NCBI GenBank assembly: GCA_028280305.1
Contig: JANQMC010000048.1
Span: forward strand, 22,496-86,495
DNA: 64,000 nucleotides
Origin: Pelagibius sp.
Lineage (GTDB): Bacteria; Pseudomonadota; Alphaproteobacteria; Kiloniellales; Kiloniellaceae
Direction: 5' to 3'
Made by a program: the position numbers and the translations under genes. Positions within the stretch are counted from its first letter, which is position 1; every line of letters starts with the position of its first letter. The notes under the pieces were generated by a model. The model saw only the letters and a program-made list of their open reading frames with translations, had not been told where the DNA came from and did no database searches. Positions 15,452 to 26,064 of the stretch are shown piece by piece.

Positions 15452-16909
15452 TCAGCTGCCGACAGGCTTGATGTCGACCCGATTCGCAGGACCGCTGCCC
15501 GATGCGTTGCTCGGCGGGCGCACCTGAATGCGGGCCGAGGGGATCCCGGCGTCAATCAGGAAGGTCCGGACTTTCAGGGCCCGCGACAGGGCCAACTGGC
15601 GGGCCAGATCGGGTGAACCCTCGGTGCTGGAGGCAAAGCCCAGCACCTGAATGCGGTCGTCGCTCTTGCCGCGCAGGTCTTCGGCGAGGGACCGCAGCGT
15701 CGCCTGGGCGGTGGTCGAGAGTTCGGCGGAATCGGTATCGAAGACGAAGGAGATATCTTCCGCCGCCAACGGCGTCTCACCTGTGTCCGAAAGGCTCGCG
15801 ACCTGCTGAAGTCTCTCCGCGGGTTCCGCTCTATCGACCGAAGCCGTCTTCTCCGCCTCACCCGGCATCGCCGTCTGGTCCTGCGGCAGCAGGCTCACCG
15901 GGGCCGAAGCCTCGGCAACCGAGCGTTCTGCGGTCTCGACCGGGTCGGTCCCGGCCTGTGCGCTTTCCATCGGCGCAGGCTCGGGGGAGGTTTCCGGTGA
16001 AGCAGGCGTTTCGGCGGCGGCTTCGTTCAAAGCCGTGGTCTCTGCCTCGGCCAGGGGTGTTTCGGCCAGGGATGTTTCAGCTAGAGGTGATTCGGGGCGC
16101 GCGTCGTTTGCGGCCTCATCAGCCGCGGCAAGGCGGTCGGTTGCCGGCTCGTCCCTGAATTCCGGGGCCAGCAGGCCGTCAGCCGGAAGCTCGGCGGTGG
16201 CGACAGCGACCGGGGGCAGGCCCTGTGCGACGGCTTCCTGCAATCCCGGTTCTTCCTGCTCGGCTGCTTCCAGCGCGGCGAGCATCGCCGGCGAGGGCGC
16301 GGGTTTACGCGGGGAGGGCTGCGGAATCGGTTTGGATTCGATAATCACGGTCTGGAAGATCCATTCGCCCTCATCTTCCATCGGGGCTGCGCTGTCGGCA
16401 TTGGCCAGCGGCAGCAGCAATTGGGATTGGGGCTCCGGCCCGTCGGCAAAGGCATTGTCGAAGGCCTGCTTGCGCTGTTCCTCGGCGACATCCCGCGAAA
16501 ATCCGGGGGTCAGGCTGCTCGACGGATCGCGCAGGGGCGGGAACAACAGGGTTCCGGGCCGGGTGACGACAATGGCGCCGTCGCCGCGCTGCGGGAGCGT
16601 GCCGCCGCTGTTACCGGTGCCGATGTTGAACTGCGGAAGCGGTGCGGCGCCCGGGTTTTCCGGTGCGGCCAGTGGCGGCGCGGCGGGCGGCGGAGGCGCG
16701 AGCGGCAGCGGCGCCATGGGCGCCGGGCCCGGGCCCAGGCTGTCCAGAACGTCGGTGTTGACGGTGATGCCGGATTGCGACCGGTACTGAGCTTCGGCGG
16801 GGCTGCTGCCCAGGCCAAAGGCCAGGCAACCCGCGACGGCCATCAGGCCCAGCGCTGTCGCGCGGCCGCTTCGGCTTCGAAAACACCCCTGCTCGGCAAA
16901 CATGGTCAT
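15452..16909 (-). CDS. Secreted OmpA-family protein with Pro/Ala/Glu-rich linker
   Basis: The 485-residue protein has a signal peptide ending AEA at about residue 40, a proline/alanine-rich stretch (about 60-100), a long acidic, low-complexity linker with a short SPLAETSLAETPLAEAET repeat (about 270-290), and a C-terminal OmpA-like domain from about 385 (DISFVFDTDSAELSTTAQATLRSLAEDL). Such proteins bind peptidoglycan from the periplasm. It is on the same strand upstream of the MotA/MotB-like pair and may act with it. The exact role is unknown. The DNA is low-complexity, so homology outside the C-terminus would be weak. Confidence 0.75.
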   Translation of the reverse strand: MTMFAEQGCFRSRSGRATALGLMAVAGCLAFGLGSSPAEAQYRSQSGITVNTDVLDSLGPGPAPMAPLPLAPPPPAAPPLAAPENPGAAPLPQFNIGTGNSGGTLPQRGDGAIVVTRPGTLLFPPLRDPSSSLTPGFSRDVAEEQRKQAFDNAFADGPEPQSQLLLPLANADSAAPMEDEGEWIFQTVIIESKPIPQPSPRKPAPSPAMLAALEAAEQEEPGLQEAVAQGLPPVAVATAELPADGLLAPEFRDEPATDRLAAADEAANDARPESPLAETSLAETPLAEAETTALNEAAAETPASPETSPEPAPMESAQAGTDPVETAERSVAEASAPVSLLPQDQTAMPGEAEKTASVDRAEPAERLQQVASLSDTGETPLAAEDISFVFDTDSAELSTTAQATLRSLAEDLRGKSDDRIQVLGFASSTEGSPDLARQLALSRALKVRTFLIDAGIPSARIQVRPPSNASGSGPANRVDIKPVGS

Positions 16910-17053
16910 TTAGCCCCTGGAACCCGTTCTCCTTGGAGAACCCTTTTGGTTAACAGTATTCCTCCGGCAGGCCCGGGACAACCGCTTTGCGGGCGTCGCC
17001 AAGCGCAGCCCACCCTTAGGATGTGACCCAGGGTGTGGACTGCCGGGACGCTA

Positions 17054-17869
17054 TTATTGCGCCTTTTGGTTACTCAAAGGTTTGCGGAGCAGCTTCATTA
17101 AGTCGCTGTGGGTATTGTTGTTACTGGCCAGGATAGAGGGGCTGTCCAGGTTGAAAGACTTGCCGTTCATCTCGCTCACGTAGCCGCCGGCCTCGCGGAC
17201 CAGGATGACCCCCGCCGCCACGTCCCAGGATGACAGGCCCCGTTCCCAGAAGGCCTCGAAGCGCCCGGCGGCCACATATGCGAGATCCAGGGCGGCCGAT
17301 CCCCAGCGCCTTACGCCGGAGGTATTTTCCATAATAACGTCGATTTCACCGAGAAATGTCGCCCGGTCGCCGTGGCCCAGGAAAGGCGCGCCGGTGGCGA
17401 TCAGGCAGTCGGCGAGGCGGTTTCGCGCGGAAACCCTGAGACGGCGGCCGTTCTGATAGGCGCCGGCACCGCGCTCCGCATGGAACAGGTCGTTCTTGAT
17501 GGGGTCGTAGACCAGCCCGGCGATGATCTCGCCGCGCTCCTCCAGGGCGATGGAAATGGCGAAATGCGGCAGGCCGTGCAGGAAATTGGTGGTGCCGTCC
17601 AGCGGATCGACGATCCAGCGCCGGCCGGAGCCGTCGCTGGCCTTCTGCTCGCCGGATTCCTCCATGATGAAGCCGTAGCCGGGTCGGGCCTTGGAGAGTT
17701 CCTCTTTGATCGTCTTTTCCGCCTTCAGATCGGCGGCGGAGACGAAGTCGGCCGGCCCTTTGCGGGAGACCTGGAGATTCTCAAGCTCCCCGAAGTCCCG
17801 CTTCAGGCTGCGCGCGGCCTTGTCGGCAGCCTTCTCCATAACGTTGATGAGGGCGGAACGGGTGGCCAT
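17054..17869 (-). CDS. suhB: Inositol-1-monophosphatase family protein (SuhB)
   Basis: The 271-residue protein has the metal-binding signatures of the inositol monophosphatase family: GFIMEESGE (67-74), WIVDPLDGTTNF (85-96), and a C-terminal WDVAAGVILVREAGG. These Asp and Glu residues bind two or three Mg2+ ions that hydrolyse inositol phosphates or related sugar phosphates. SuhB in enterobacteria also has a role in ribosomal RNA transcription, which cannot be judged here. It lies 90 bases downstream of efp on the same strand. Confidence 0.9.
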   Translation of the reverse strand: MATRSALINVMEKAADKAARSLKRDFGELENLQVSRKGPADFVSAADLKAEKTIKEELSKARPGYGFIMEESGEQKASDGSGRRWIVDPLDGTTNFLHGLPHFAISIALEERGEIIAGLVYDPIKNDLFHAERGAGAYQNGRRLRVSARNRLADCLIATGAPFLGHGDRATFLGEIDVIMENTSGVRRWGSAALDLAYVAAGRFEAFWERGLSSWDVAAGVILVREAGGYVSEMNGKSFNLDSPSILASNNNTHSDLMKLLRKPLSNQKAQ

Positions 17870-17959
17870 GGCAGGCAGGCTTTCTAGCGGGATCGCTGTG
17901 GGAAGGCGGTTCAGGGAAACGCGGTTCGGGTCAAGGGCGAAGGGAGGGGCGGGCCGGGA

Positions 17960-18526
17960 TCAGTCCTTGGCCCGCTCCACGTAGCTGGCATCGGCGGTGT
18001 TGACCACGATGCGGGTGCCGCTGGCGATGTGCGGCGGCACCATGACGCGGGAGCCGTTCTCCAGCTTTGCCGGTTTATAAGAAGAAGAGGCGGTCTGACC
18101 CTTCACCACGGCATCGGCCTCGACGATCTCCATGGTCACCGTCTCCGGCAGCATCACCGAAATCGGCTCTTCCTCGTAGGACTCGATGGTAACGGCCATG
18201 CCGTCCTGCAGGAAAACCACCGGCTCGCCGACCAGATCCTTGTTCAGGGTGATCTGCTCGTAGGTGTCGTTGTCCATGAAGGTCAGCATGTCGTCGTCGG
18301 CGAAAAGGAACTGGTATTCCTTCTGGTCGAGGCGCACCCGCTCCACATCCTCGCTGGCGCGGAAGCGCTCGTTCAGCTTGGTGCCGTCGCGGATATCCTT
18401 CAGTTCGACCTGCAGATAGGCCCCGCCCTTGCCGGGCTGGGTGTGCTGGGTCTTCACCGCGCGCCAGAGGCGGTTCTTGTGCTCGATGACGTTGCCGGGG
18501 CGGATGGCATTGCCGTTGATCTTCAT
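17960..18526 (-). CDS. efp: Elongation factor P
   Basis: The 188-residue protein has the three beta-barrel domains of EF-P. It relieves ribosome stalling at consecutive prolines. The modification loop reads TQPGKGGAY, with Lys33 at the tip as the site lysylated in other bacteria. The late [27 protein letters not shown] is the domain III signature. No modification genes (epmA, epmB) are seen in the window. It lies between suhB and a thiE-like gene in the same direction. Confidence 0.95.
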   Translation of the reverse strand: MKINGNAIRPGNVIEHKNRLWRAVKTQHTQPGKGGAYLQVELKDIRDGTKLNERFRASEDVERVRLDQKEYQFLFADDDMLTFMDNDTYEQITLNKDLVGEPVVFLQDGMAVTIESYEEEPISVMLPETVTMEIVEADAVVKGQTASSSYKPAKLENGSRVMVPPHIASGTRIVVNTADASYVERAKD

Positions 18527-18613
18527 GGCTGTCTGGTCCGGAAAATGGCGGTTTTGGAAAGCGCGCGGAAGCTACCAGCTTGCCCTGGGGGTGGCAACGC
18601 CTGTGGTGGCGCC

Positions 18614-19300
18614 TCAGGCCGGGCTGCGAAGAGCGGCGGCGGCTTTGGCAAAAGCGGCGGCGGGGTCGGGGCCGTCGAGCCAGAAGCCCGGCGTCAGGGC
18701 CAGGAATTCGGCGCCCTGGCCGGCCAGGGTCTTTGCCGTCTCCAGGTCCGCCGCGCCCAGGGCGACCAGGGGCGGGGTCATCCAGTGGACCCACCAGTCC
18801 ACCAAGTCCGGGTCTGCGGCCTCGCTGCCGTCGAGCGCACCGAAGGCGATGTAGTCGGCGCCCTCGTCGCCGGCCTGGATCGCGGCATGACGCGAGGCGC
18901 CGCAGCCGGCCCCGATGATCAGATCGTCGCCAAGCCGCTGGCGCAGCCGTTTCACGCTGCCGTCTTTCTCACCCAGGGTTATGTGAACGCCGTCGCAGCC
19001 GGAAGTCTCGACCAGACCCACACGGTTCTCCAGCAGCACCGCCACGTCTGCGCCCTGTGCTGCTTTGATGAGAGGGCCGATGGCTTGGAGATAGCTGTCA
19101 TCATCCAGACTGCCGTCGCGCAGCAGCAGGACCGAGGGGTTGGGCGCAGTGTCGTCGCGCAGCAGCTTTTCCAGCGCCGCCGTCAGTTGGCCGTCGGTAA
19201 ACACCGCCTCGTCGGGGCCGGGCGAGATGAGAAGGATCTGAGGAAGGTCGTCGGACAAAGGGCGTCTTTTCGGGGCGGAACGAGGCAGAGCCCGGTTCAC
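18614..19300 (-). CDS. Thiamine phosphate synthase/TenI-like protein
   Basis: The protein is a TIM-barrel of the ThiE/TenI family (228 residues from the GTG at 19298-19300). Diagnostic parts are LPQILLISP near the start, VLLENRVGLVETSGCDGVHI in the middle, and GADYIAFGALDGS. In thiamine synthesis such enzymes join the pyrimidine and thiazole moieties; TenI is a related isomerase. The start is uncertain, as a TTG at 19256-19258 would give 214 residues beginning closer to the domain. It lies alone of thiamine genes, upstream of efp, so the role could differ. Confidence 0.7.
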   Translation of the reverse strand: MNRALPRSAPKRRPLSDDLPQILLISPGPDEAVFTDGQLTAALEKLLRDDTAPNPSVLLLRDGSLDDDSYLQAIGPLIKAAQGADVAVLLENRVGLVETSGCDGVHITLGEKDGSVKRLRQRLGDDLIIGAGCGASRHAAIQAGDEGADYIAFGALDGSEAADPDLVDWWVHWMTPPLVALGAADLETAKTLAGQGAEFLALTPGFWLDGPDPAAAFAKAAAALRSPA

Positions 19301-19365
19301 TAGCCGAGGCGCTGCGGGATTGCAAATCCAAGTGCGGGCAAACAGGCCTTGAAATCAAGAGATAA

Positions 19366-19381
19366 ATCGATATATCTCGAT
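19366..19381. promoter_or_regulatory. ArsR operator, upstream copy
   Basis: ATCGA (19366-19370), six bases, TCGAT (19377-19381) is an inverted repeat lying two bases before the ATG of the ArsR-family gene. The same arms and spacing occur at 19752-19767 before the oxidoreductase gene. It probably mediates autoregulation. Confidence 0.75.
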
Positions 19382-19383
19382 AT

Positions 19384-19692
19384 ATGGAATTTGATAAAGC
19401 CCTCGCAGCCCTCAACAACCCGGTGCGGCGCCAGATCCTGGCCTGGCTGAAGAAGCGGTCCAACTTTCCGCCCGCCTTGCCGGAGCATGCCGACCTGGAT
19501 GGTGTCTGTGTCGCTTACATCCAGGAAAAGGCCGGGCTGTCGCAGTCGACGATCTCGAACTACATGGGGCTCCTGAAGCAGGCCGGTCTGGTGATTTCCG
19601 AACGTCACGGCCAATGGACCTTTTACCGGCGCGATGAGGCGGCGATCCGCAAGTTCCTGGCGGCGGCGGAAAAAGAACTGCTGAAGCCTTAA
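19384..19692 (+). CDS. ArsR/SmtB-family transcriptional regulator
   Basis: The 102-residue protein is a small winged-helix repressor. The core includes ALNNPVRRQILAWLK and the recognition helix region AGLSQSTISNYMGLLKQAGLVISERHGQWTFYRR. A single cysteine (DGVCVAY) makes the classic metal site with multiple cysteines unlikely, so the inducer may be a reactive or organic compound. It sits directly before an Old Yellow Enzyme gene, and matching palindromes precede both. This arrangement points to a repressor controlling itself and the oxidoreductase; the ligand is unknown. Confidence 0.85.
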   Translation: MEFDKALAALNNPVRRQILAWLKKRSNFPPALPEHADLDGVCVAYIQEKAGLSQSTISNYMGLLKQAGLVISERHGQWTFYRRDEAAIRKFLAAAEKELLKP

Positions 19693-19751
19693 GGCAAGAA
19701 GGGGCGGCAGCCGATATCCCGGGTCTAAAGTCGATCTCAATAAAACGATAA

Positions 19752-19767
19752 ATCGAAATATTTCGAT
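19752..19767. promoter_or_regulatory. ArsR operator, copy before the Old Yellow Enzyme gene
   Basis: ATCGA (19752-19756), six bases, TCGAT (19763-19767) forms a perfect palindrome including the central AATATT. It lies 14 bases before the chosen oxidoreductase start and overlaps an alternative ATG at 19766. It shares arm sequence and spacing with 19366-19381. Confidence 0.8.
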
Positions 19768-19780
19768 GAAAGAAGCGAAT

Positions 19781-21004
19781 ATGATTGATCAACCGCTGAC
19801 ACTTCCCAATGGGGTCGTACTGGCCAACCGCCTCGTCAAGTCGGCCATGTCCGAAGCCTTGGGCGATGCGCGGAGTAACACCACCGAAGCCCACATCGGG
19901 CTCTTCGACCGTTGGGGCAGGGGCGGCGCGGCGCTGCTCATCACCGGGAACACGCCGGTCGACCGCCTGCACCTGGAACATGCCGGCAACGTCGTTCTCG
20001 ATAAGCAGACGGACCTGGCGCGCACCGCCCGGCTTGCCGAGGCCGCCAAGCGCGGCGGCGCCCGGGTTCTGGTGCAACTGGCCCACGCGGGACGGCAAAC
20101 GCCGGAAGCGGTGAATCCCCGGCCCCTTTCGATGTCCGGCCTGCGCCTCGATCTGCCGGGCTACGGTGCGCCCCGCGCGGCGACGGAAGAGGACCTGGAA
20201 AGGGTCATCGGTCAGTTTGAAGAATCGGCCCGACTGGCGAAGGTGGCGGGCTTCGATGGCGTGGAGGTTCATGCCGCCCACGGCTATCTGCTGAGCTCCG
20301 CCTTGTCGCCGCGGATCAACACCCGCAGCGACCGCTGGGGCGGCTCCTTGGAAAACCGTGCGCGGCTGGTGCTGTCCATCATCAGGGCGGTGCGCCGGGT
20401 GGGCGGCCCCGGTTTCACTCTTGCCGTGAAGCTGAATTCTTCCGACTTCCAGAAAGGCGGTTTCAGCCATGAAGACAGCATCGCCGTCGCCAAGCTGCTG
20501 CAGAACGAAGGCATCGACTTGCTGGAGATCTCCGGCGGCAACTTCGAGACGCCGGTCGCCTATCAGCACGGCGCCGGGAAAAACAGCAGCGCCTCGCGGG
20601 AAGCCTACTTTCTGGACTACGCCCGCGACATCAAGGCAGCGCTGACGGTGCCGGTGATGGTCACCGGCGGTTTTCGTTCGCGCGATGTGATGAACGAGGC
20701 GCTGACGTCAGGCGCCACGGATCTCATCGGCATGGGCCGTCCCTTCATCATCGACCCGGCATTTCCGGGGAAACTTCTGAGCGGTGTCATCGACCGGGCA
20801 CCCGCGGTCGAGCGCGACTTCCCCGCCGCCGCGACGCTTCCGCGCGGCGCGGTCCTCAACTGGTTCTGCCATCAACTGGCGCTGCAGGGGAAAACCGGCG
20901 CCGCCGACCTTTCCCTGCCCATTGTCGAAGGGCACGCGCGCTATCTGGCCGATCTGGAAAGGGCGACCGAGCGGCTTTTGCAAGAACGCGGTATCGAAAG
21001 CTAA
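19781..21004 (+). CDS. NADH:flavin oxidoreductase, Old Yellow Enzyme family
   Basis: The 407-residue TIM-barrel flavoenzyme reduces activated C=C bonds using NAD(P)H and FMN. Diagnostic parts are LPNGVVLANRLVKSAMSEALGD at the N-terminus, GFDGVEVHAAHGYLLSSALSPRINTRSDRWGGSLENRARL with the catalytic HxxH-like HAAH, and MGRPFIIDP near the C-terminus. There is no second domain like that of 2,4-dienoyl-CoA reductases. An AAGAAG precedes the ATG at 19781; the ATG at 19766 overlaps the operator and is less likely. It is probably controlled by the adjacent ArsR regulator, suggesting a detoxification role. Confidence 0.85.
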   Translation: MIDQPLTLPNGVVLANRLVKSAMSEALGDARSNTTEAHIGLFDRWGRGGAALLITGNTPVDRLHLEHAGNVVLDKQTDLARTARLAEAAKRGGARVLVQLAHAGRQTPEAVNPRPLSMSGLRLDLPGYGAPRAATEEDLERVIGQFEESARLAKVAGFDGVEVHAAHGYLLSSALSPRINTRSDRWGGSLENRARLVLSIIRAVRRVGGPGFTLAVKLNSSDFQKGGFSHEDSIAVAKLLQNEGIDLLEISGGNFETPVAYQHGAGKNSSASREAYFLDYARDIKAALTVPVMVTGGFRSRDVMNEALTSGATDLIGMGRPFIIDPAFPGKLLSGVIDRAPAVERDFPAAATLPRGAVLNWFCHQLALQGKTGAADLSLPIVEGHARYLADLERATERLLQERGIES

Positions 21005-21010
21005 GCGACT

Positions 21011-21427
21011 TTAAGGCTTCGCCGCCAGCCAGTTGCGGCAGGCATCGGGCACATCGGTTTCTTGCGCCAGATCCAGGCTGTCCAGCTTGCCGGTGATCAG
21101 GTGATAGCCTTCATGCTCTGCCAGCGCCGCCAGCTTCTCGGTCTGGAGCTTGCCGCCGGTGAAGCGCACCGATCTGACCCCCTGGCGGAATGCTGCCATC
21201 ACCAGCCCCGGTTTGTCACCGCAGTCCAGGATGGCGGTGAAGTCGGCCTCCGGCACCTCGCGGGCGGCTTCCTTTACGACTTCGCGAAACCACAAGGCGC
21301 CGGTATAGGCCGCCGCGCCGGGGGGGGAGGCCAGGGTGACCGCAGAGTCCAGGGCCCGGGCGGCCTTCAGGGCCGCCACGGCGTGCTCCAGGGAATGGAT
21401 GATGATGGTTCTGCCGCCTGGGGTCAT
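21011..21427 (-). CDS. Hypothetical protein
   Basis: The 138-residue protein reads MTPGGRTIIIHSLEHAVAALKAARALDSAVTLASPPGAAAYTG, then a middle segment with FTAILDCGDKPGLVMAAFRQGVRSVRFTG. The alternation of strands and helices suggests a small alpha/beta fold. I do not recognise the family. The start at 21425-21427 is a weak choice, and 21463 is also open. It lies downstream of gap beyond its terminator, so it needs its own promoter. Its stop is seven bases from that of the oxidoreductase on the other strand. Confidence 0.55.
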   Translation of the reverse strand: MTPGGRTIIIHSLEHAVAALKAARALDSAVTLASPPGAAAYTGALWFREVVKEAAREVPEADFTAILDCGDKPGLVMAAFRQGVRSVRFTGGKLQTEKLAALAEHEGYHLITGKLDSLDLAQETDVPDACRNWLAAKP

Positions 21428-21545
21428 ATCCGGGGGTGCTGATGTTGGGGGGAACCGCACCAAAGGGGTGTTGCTGCAGAAGATAGCGCCCGAGGTAGGC
21501 AGAATCCATGCCCCTCAAAAACACCGTCGACGCGGGGCGGCAGGT

Positions 21546-21576
21546 CAAAAAAACGGGAGCCGCCAGGGCCCCCGCT
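21546..21576 (-). terminator. Intrinsic terminator after gap
   Basis: On the minus strand a GC-rich imperfect stem (CGGGGGCCC against GGCTCCCG, 21574-21554) is followed by seven T residues (21553-21547). It lies 40 bases after the gap stop and probably ends the tkt-fba-gap transcript. Confidence 0.75.
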
Positions 21577-21615
21577 TTTGTCGTCAGATCAGCTTCTCTC
21601 CAGAGAAGTTTGCCC

Positions 21616-22626
<1,011 letters not shown>

Positions 22627-22705
22627 CGTCCTGTCTCCCTTCGTGCAGTTTCCGGTCTTCGCCCGCGAAGACCGGTATGTCTGTTATATGGCGCGGTGCC
22701 GGTCG

Positions 22706-23704
22706 TCAGGCGTAGCTGCCGGTGGCTGCTTCGCCATTGGCTTTGGCGCGTTCGAAAAAGGCCGCCTGACCGGCTGAAACATTCTTCGCCTTGCCCGACC
22801 ATGCCTTCAAGGGTGCGGCCTGCAAGGCACGGCCATAGGAGAAGCTCAGCTTCCAGGGCAGGTTGCCGAGCTTGTTCATGGCATCGAGATGCTGCGTCGC
22901 CAGTTCGTCATCCTGGCCACCGGAGAGGAAGACGATACCGGGTACCACCGCGGGGACCGTGCGTTTCAGGCAGCGGACCGTGCGCTCGGCGACCTCGGCG
23001 ACGCCGGCCTGTTCCGGACAGTCCTGGCCGGAGATCACCATGTTCGGCTTCAGCAGCGTGCCTTCCAGCCAGACATTCTGGCCCGCCAGTTCGGCATAGA
23101 CGCTGCGCAGGACCTCCTCGGTCACTTCTTCGCAGACATCGATGCTGTGGTCGCCGTCCATCAGGACTTCCGGTTCGACAATCGGCACCAGGCCGGCTTC
23201 CTGCGCCAGGGCGGCATAGCGCGCCAGGGCGTGAGCGTTGGCGACAACGCAGGCCGGGCTCGGGATCGTCTCACCGATGCGGTAGACGCCGCGCCACTTG
23301 GTGAAGCGGGCGCCGAGCTTGGCATATTCCTTCAGCCGGTCGCGCAGGCCGTCCAGCCCCTCGGTGACCGTCTCTTCCGGGTGGCCGGCCAGCGGCTTGG
23401 CGCCCATGTCGACCTTTATGCCGGGGATGATGCCGGCGCCCTTCAGCTTGGAGACCAGGGTTTTCCCGTCGGCTGCCTTCTGACGGATCGTCTCGTCATA
23501 GAGAATGGCACCGGAGATATAGGTGCCCGCCTCGGGCGTGGTGAACAGCATGTTGCGGTAGTCGCGGCGGTTCTTCTCCGTCGAGGCCAGCTTGATGCTG
23601 TCGAAGCGTTTCTTGATGGTCGGCGAACTCTCGTCGGCGGCGAGGATACCCTTACCGTCGGCGACGAGCGCGTTGGCTGTTTCGGCGAGTTTCTTTGAAG
23701 TCAT
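22706..23704 (-). CDS. fba: Class I fructose-bisphosphate aldolase
   Basis: The 332-residue Schiff-base aldolase interconverts fructose-1,6-bisphosphate and two triose phosphates. The family is clear from GKGILAADESSPTIKKRFDSI, GIKVDMGAKPLAG, and LEGTLLKPNMV, whose lysine forms the Schiff base. GIVFLSGGQDDELATQHLDAMN and NLPWKLSFSYGRALQ follow. This is the vertebrate-like class I enzyme and not the zinc-dependent class II type. It is situated between tkt and gap in one direction. Confidence 0.95.
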   Translation of the reverse strand: MTSKKLAETANALVADGKGILAADESSPTIKKRFDSIKLASTEKNRRDYRNMLFTTPEAGTYISGAILYDETIRQKAADGKTLVSKLKGAGIIPGIKVDMGAKPLAGHPEETVTEGLDGLRDRLKEYAKLGARFTKWRGVYRIGETIPSPACVVANAHALARYAALAQEAGLVPIVEPEVLMDGDHSIDVCEEVTEEVLRSVYAELAGQNVWLEGTLLKPNMVISGQDCPEQAGVAEVAERTVRCLKRTVPAVVPGIVFLSGGQDDELATQHLDAMNKLGNLPWKLSFSYGRALQAAPLKAWSGKAKNVSAGQAAFFERAKANGEAATGSYA

Positions 23705-23761
23705 GGCTGAGCCCTCCGTCTGCGCGCTTCTATATAGGAAGGCCGCTCCGCTTTGGAGTGG

Positions 23762-25792
23762 TCAAAAACGTGTCTTGACGGCTTCCACTACGGCTTCGGC
23801 TGTTATCTTAAAGTCTTTGTAGAGATCCTTGGCCGGCGCCGAGGCACCGAAGGACCGCATGCCGATGAAACCGCCGCCGGATTCGACCCAGCGTTCCCAG
23901 CCGAAGGGGCTGGCGGCTTCGATAGCGATGTGCAGGGTGCCGGGACCGAGAACCTCGTCGCGATAGTGCGGCGGCTGCTGGTCGAACAGCTCCCAGCAGG
24001 GCACGGAGACGACCGCGGCGGAGATGCCTTCTTCCTTCAGCATCTTCTGGGCATCGACGGCGATCTGGACTTCCGAGCCGGAGGCCAGAAGCGTCACCTG
24101 ACGCTCGCTGTCGGCGGGCACCATGATATAGGCGCCGTAGGCGGAATGGTTTTCCGAGCCGTCTTTGCGCAGGGTCGGCAGCCCCTGGCGGGTGAGGGCG
24201 AGCACCGATGGCGCGTCTTGGCTGTCCATCGCCAGTTCCCAGCACTCCGCCGTTTCGACGGTGTCGCAGGGGCGGAACACCAGCAGGTTGGGGATGGCCC
24301 TGAGGGCGGCAATCTGTTCGACCGGCTGATGGGTCGGGCCGTCTTCGCCGAGGCCGATGGAATCGTGAGTCATGACATAGATGACCCGCTGCTTCATCAG
24401 CGCCGAGAGACGGATCGCGGGACGGCAGTAGTCGGTAAAGACCAGGAAGGTGCCGCCGTAGGGGATCAATCCGCCGTGCAGGGCGATACCGTTCATCGCC
24501 GCGGCCATGCCGTGTTCGCGCACACCGTAGTGAAGGTAGGCACCGGAGAAGTCATCCGCAGAGACAACTCCCTGGCTCTTGCTCTTGGTGTTGTTGGAGC
24601 CGGTCAGGTCCGCCGAGCCGCCGATCATTGCCGGCACCGCGGCGGTCAGGACGTCCAGCGTCTTCTGGGAAGAAACGCGGGTCGCCACCGTCGGCGACTC
24701 CGCCACGATCTCGGCCTTGAAGGCGGACAGCGCTTCGCGCCAGCCGGCCGGCAGTTCGCCCGCCATCTGCTGCTTGAAGGCCCTGCGGCTTTCGGCAGGG
24801 GTGTCGTTCAGGCGCTCCTGCCAGGCCGCCGTCTCGGCGGCACCGCGCGCGCCGGCGGCGCGCCAGGGTGACAGGACCGTGTCGGGAATCTCGAAGGGCG
24901 CATGGGGCCAGCCGAGCGCTTCGCGCGCACCGGCGATCTCGTCATCGCCAAGGGGCGCGCCGTGGGTTGCGGCGGTGCCCTGCTTGTTCGGCGCGCCGTA
25001 GCCGATGGTGGTTTTGCAGGCGATCAGGCTTGGCCGGTCGCTCTTCTTCGCGGCGGCGATGGCCGCGGCGATGGCTTCGGGGTCGTGACCGTCGATACGG
25101 GTCGCGGCCCAGCCCGAAGCCTCGAAGCGCTTGATCTGGTCGTCGGAGACCGTGAGATCGGTGCTGCCGTCGATGCAGATGGCGTTGTCGTCGAACAGGA
25201 CGACCAGTTTGTTCAGCTTCAGGTGGCCGGCCAGGGAAATCGCCTCGGGGCTGATGCCCTCCATCAGGCAGCCGTCGCCGGCGATCACATAGGTGTGGTG
25301 GTCGACCAGATCGTCGCCGAAGCGGGCGTTCAGCAGACGCTCCGCCAGGGCCATGCCGACGGCATTGGCAAGGCCCTGGCCCAGCGGGCCGGTGGTGGTC
25401 TCGATGCCCGCAGCGTGACCGTATTCCGGATGGCCGGCGGTGCGGCTGCCGAGCTGGCGGAAGTTGCGCAGCTCGTCCATCGTCATGTCTTCGTAGCCGG
25501 TCAGATGCAGCAGCGCGTAGAGCAGCATGGAGCCGTGGCCGGCGGAGAGAACGAAGCGGTCGCGGTCGGGCCAGTCCGGTGTGGCCGGATCGAACTTCAG
25601 GAACCGGGTGAAGAGCACGGTGGCCACGTCGGCCATGCCCATGGGCATGCCGGGGTGGCCGGAGTTCGCCTTTTGGACCGCGTCCATGGCCAGTGCACGG
25701 ATCGCGTTGGCCATATCTCGGTGGTTCATGTCTTGATGATCCATGGGGGGCTTGCTGCTGTCTTGCGGGGCAGACGACGGGACGGCGTCCAT
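23762..25792 (-). CDS. tkt: Transketolase
   Basis: The 676-residue thiamine diphosphate enzyme transfers two-carbon units between sugar phosphates. Visible parts include [38 protein letters not shown], the thiamine diphosphate motif [20 protein letters not shown], and the C-terminal LTRQGLPTL. An ATG at 25790-25792 follows an AGGTGAA by nine bases; a TTG lies three bases earlier. The frame also has internal ATGs at residues 18, 23 and 28, and the conserved domain begins near the last of these. It is the first gene of the tkt-fba-gap set; about 270 bases separate it from the divergent small coiled-coil gene. Confidence 0.93.
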   Translation of the reverse strand: MDAVPSSAPQDSSKPPMDHQDMNHRDMANAIRALAMDAVQKANSGHPGMPMGMADVATVLFTRFLKFDPATPDWPDRDRFVLSAGHGSMLLYALLHLTGYEDMTMDELRNFRQLGSRTAGHPEYGHAAGIETTTGPLGQGLANAVGMALAERLLNARFGDDLVDHHTYVIAGDGCLMEGISPEAISLAGHLKLNKLVVLFDDNAICIDGSTDLTVSDDQIKRFEASGWAATRIDGHDPEAIAAAIAAAKKSDRPSLIACKTTIGYGAPNKQGTAATHGAPLGDDEIAGAREALGWPHAPFEIPDTVLSPWRAAGARGAAETAAWQERLNDTPAESRRAFKQQMAGELPAGWREALSAFKAEIVAESPTVATRVSSQKTLDVLTAAVPAMIGGSADLTGSNNTKSKSQGVVSADDFSGAYLHYGVREHGMAAAMNGIALHGGLIPYGGTFLVFTDYCRPAIRLSALMKQRVIYVMTHDSIGLGEDGPTHQPVEQIAALRAIPNLLVFRPCDTVETAECWELAMDSQDAPSVLALTRQGLPTLRKDGSENHSAYGAYIMVPADSERQVTLLASGSEVQIAVDAQKMLKEEGISAAVVSVPCWELFDQQPPHYRDEVLGPGTLHIAIEAASPFGWERWVESGGGFIGMRSFGASAPAKDLYKDFKITAEAVVEAVKTRF

Positions 25793-26064
25793 CAAACGGG
25801 TTCACCTGCAGGAGAACGGAGGATGGCGGCGCAGAAGCTGCGCGACCGGATGGGCGGCAACATGCCGACACCACCGGCCAAGGTCAACCGGCATGTGGTG
25901 GATAACCCGCCGAATTCCGCTGCCGGACCTGGGGACAGCGGCTTCGGGCGCATCAGGGGTGCCCGGTTGACCGGTTACGGCGCGCGCGCCTATGTTGACA
26001 CTGGTATGAAAGTGTAGCTGCTGTAGGACTTTGCGGCTGCCGGAAAGAACCGAACGGAACGCCC

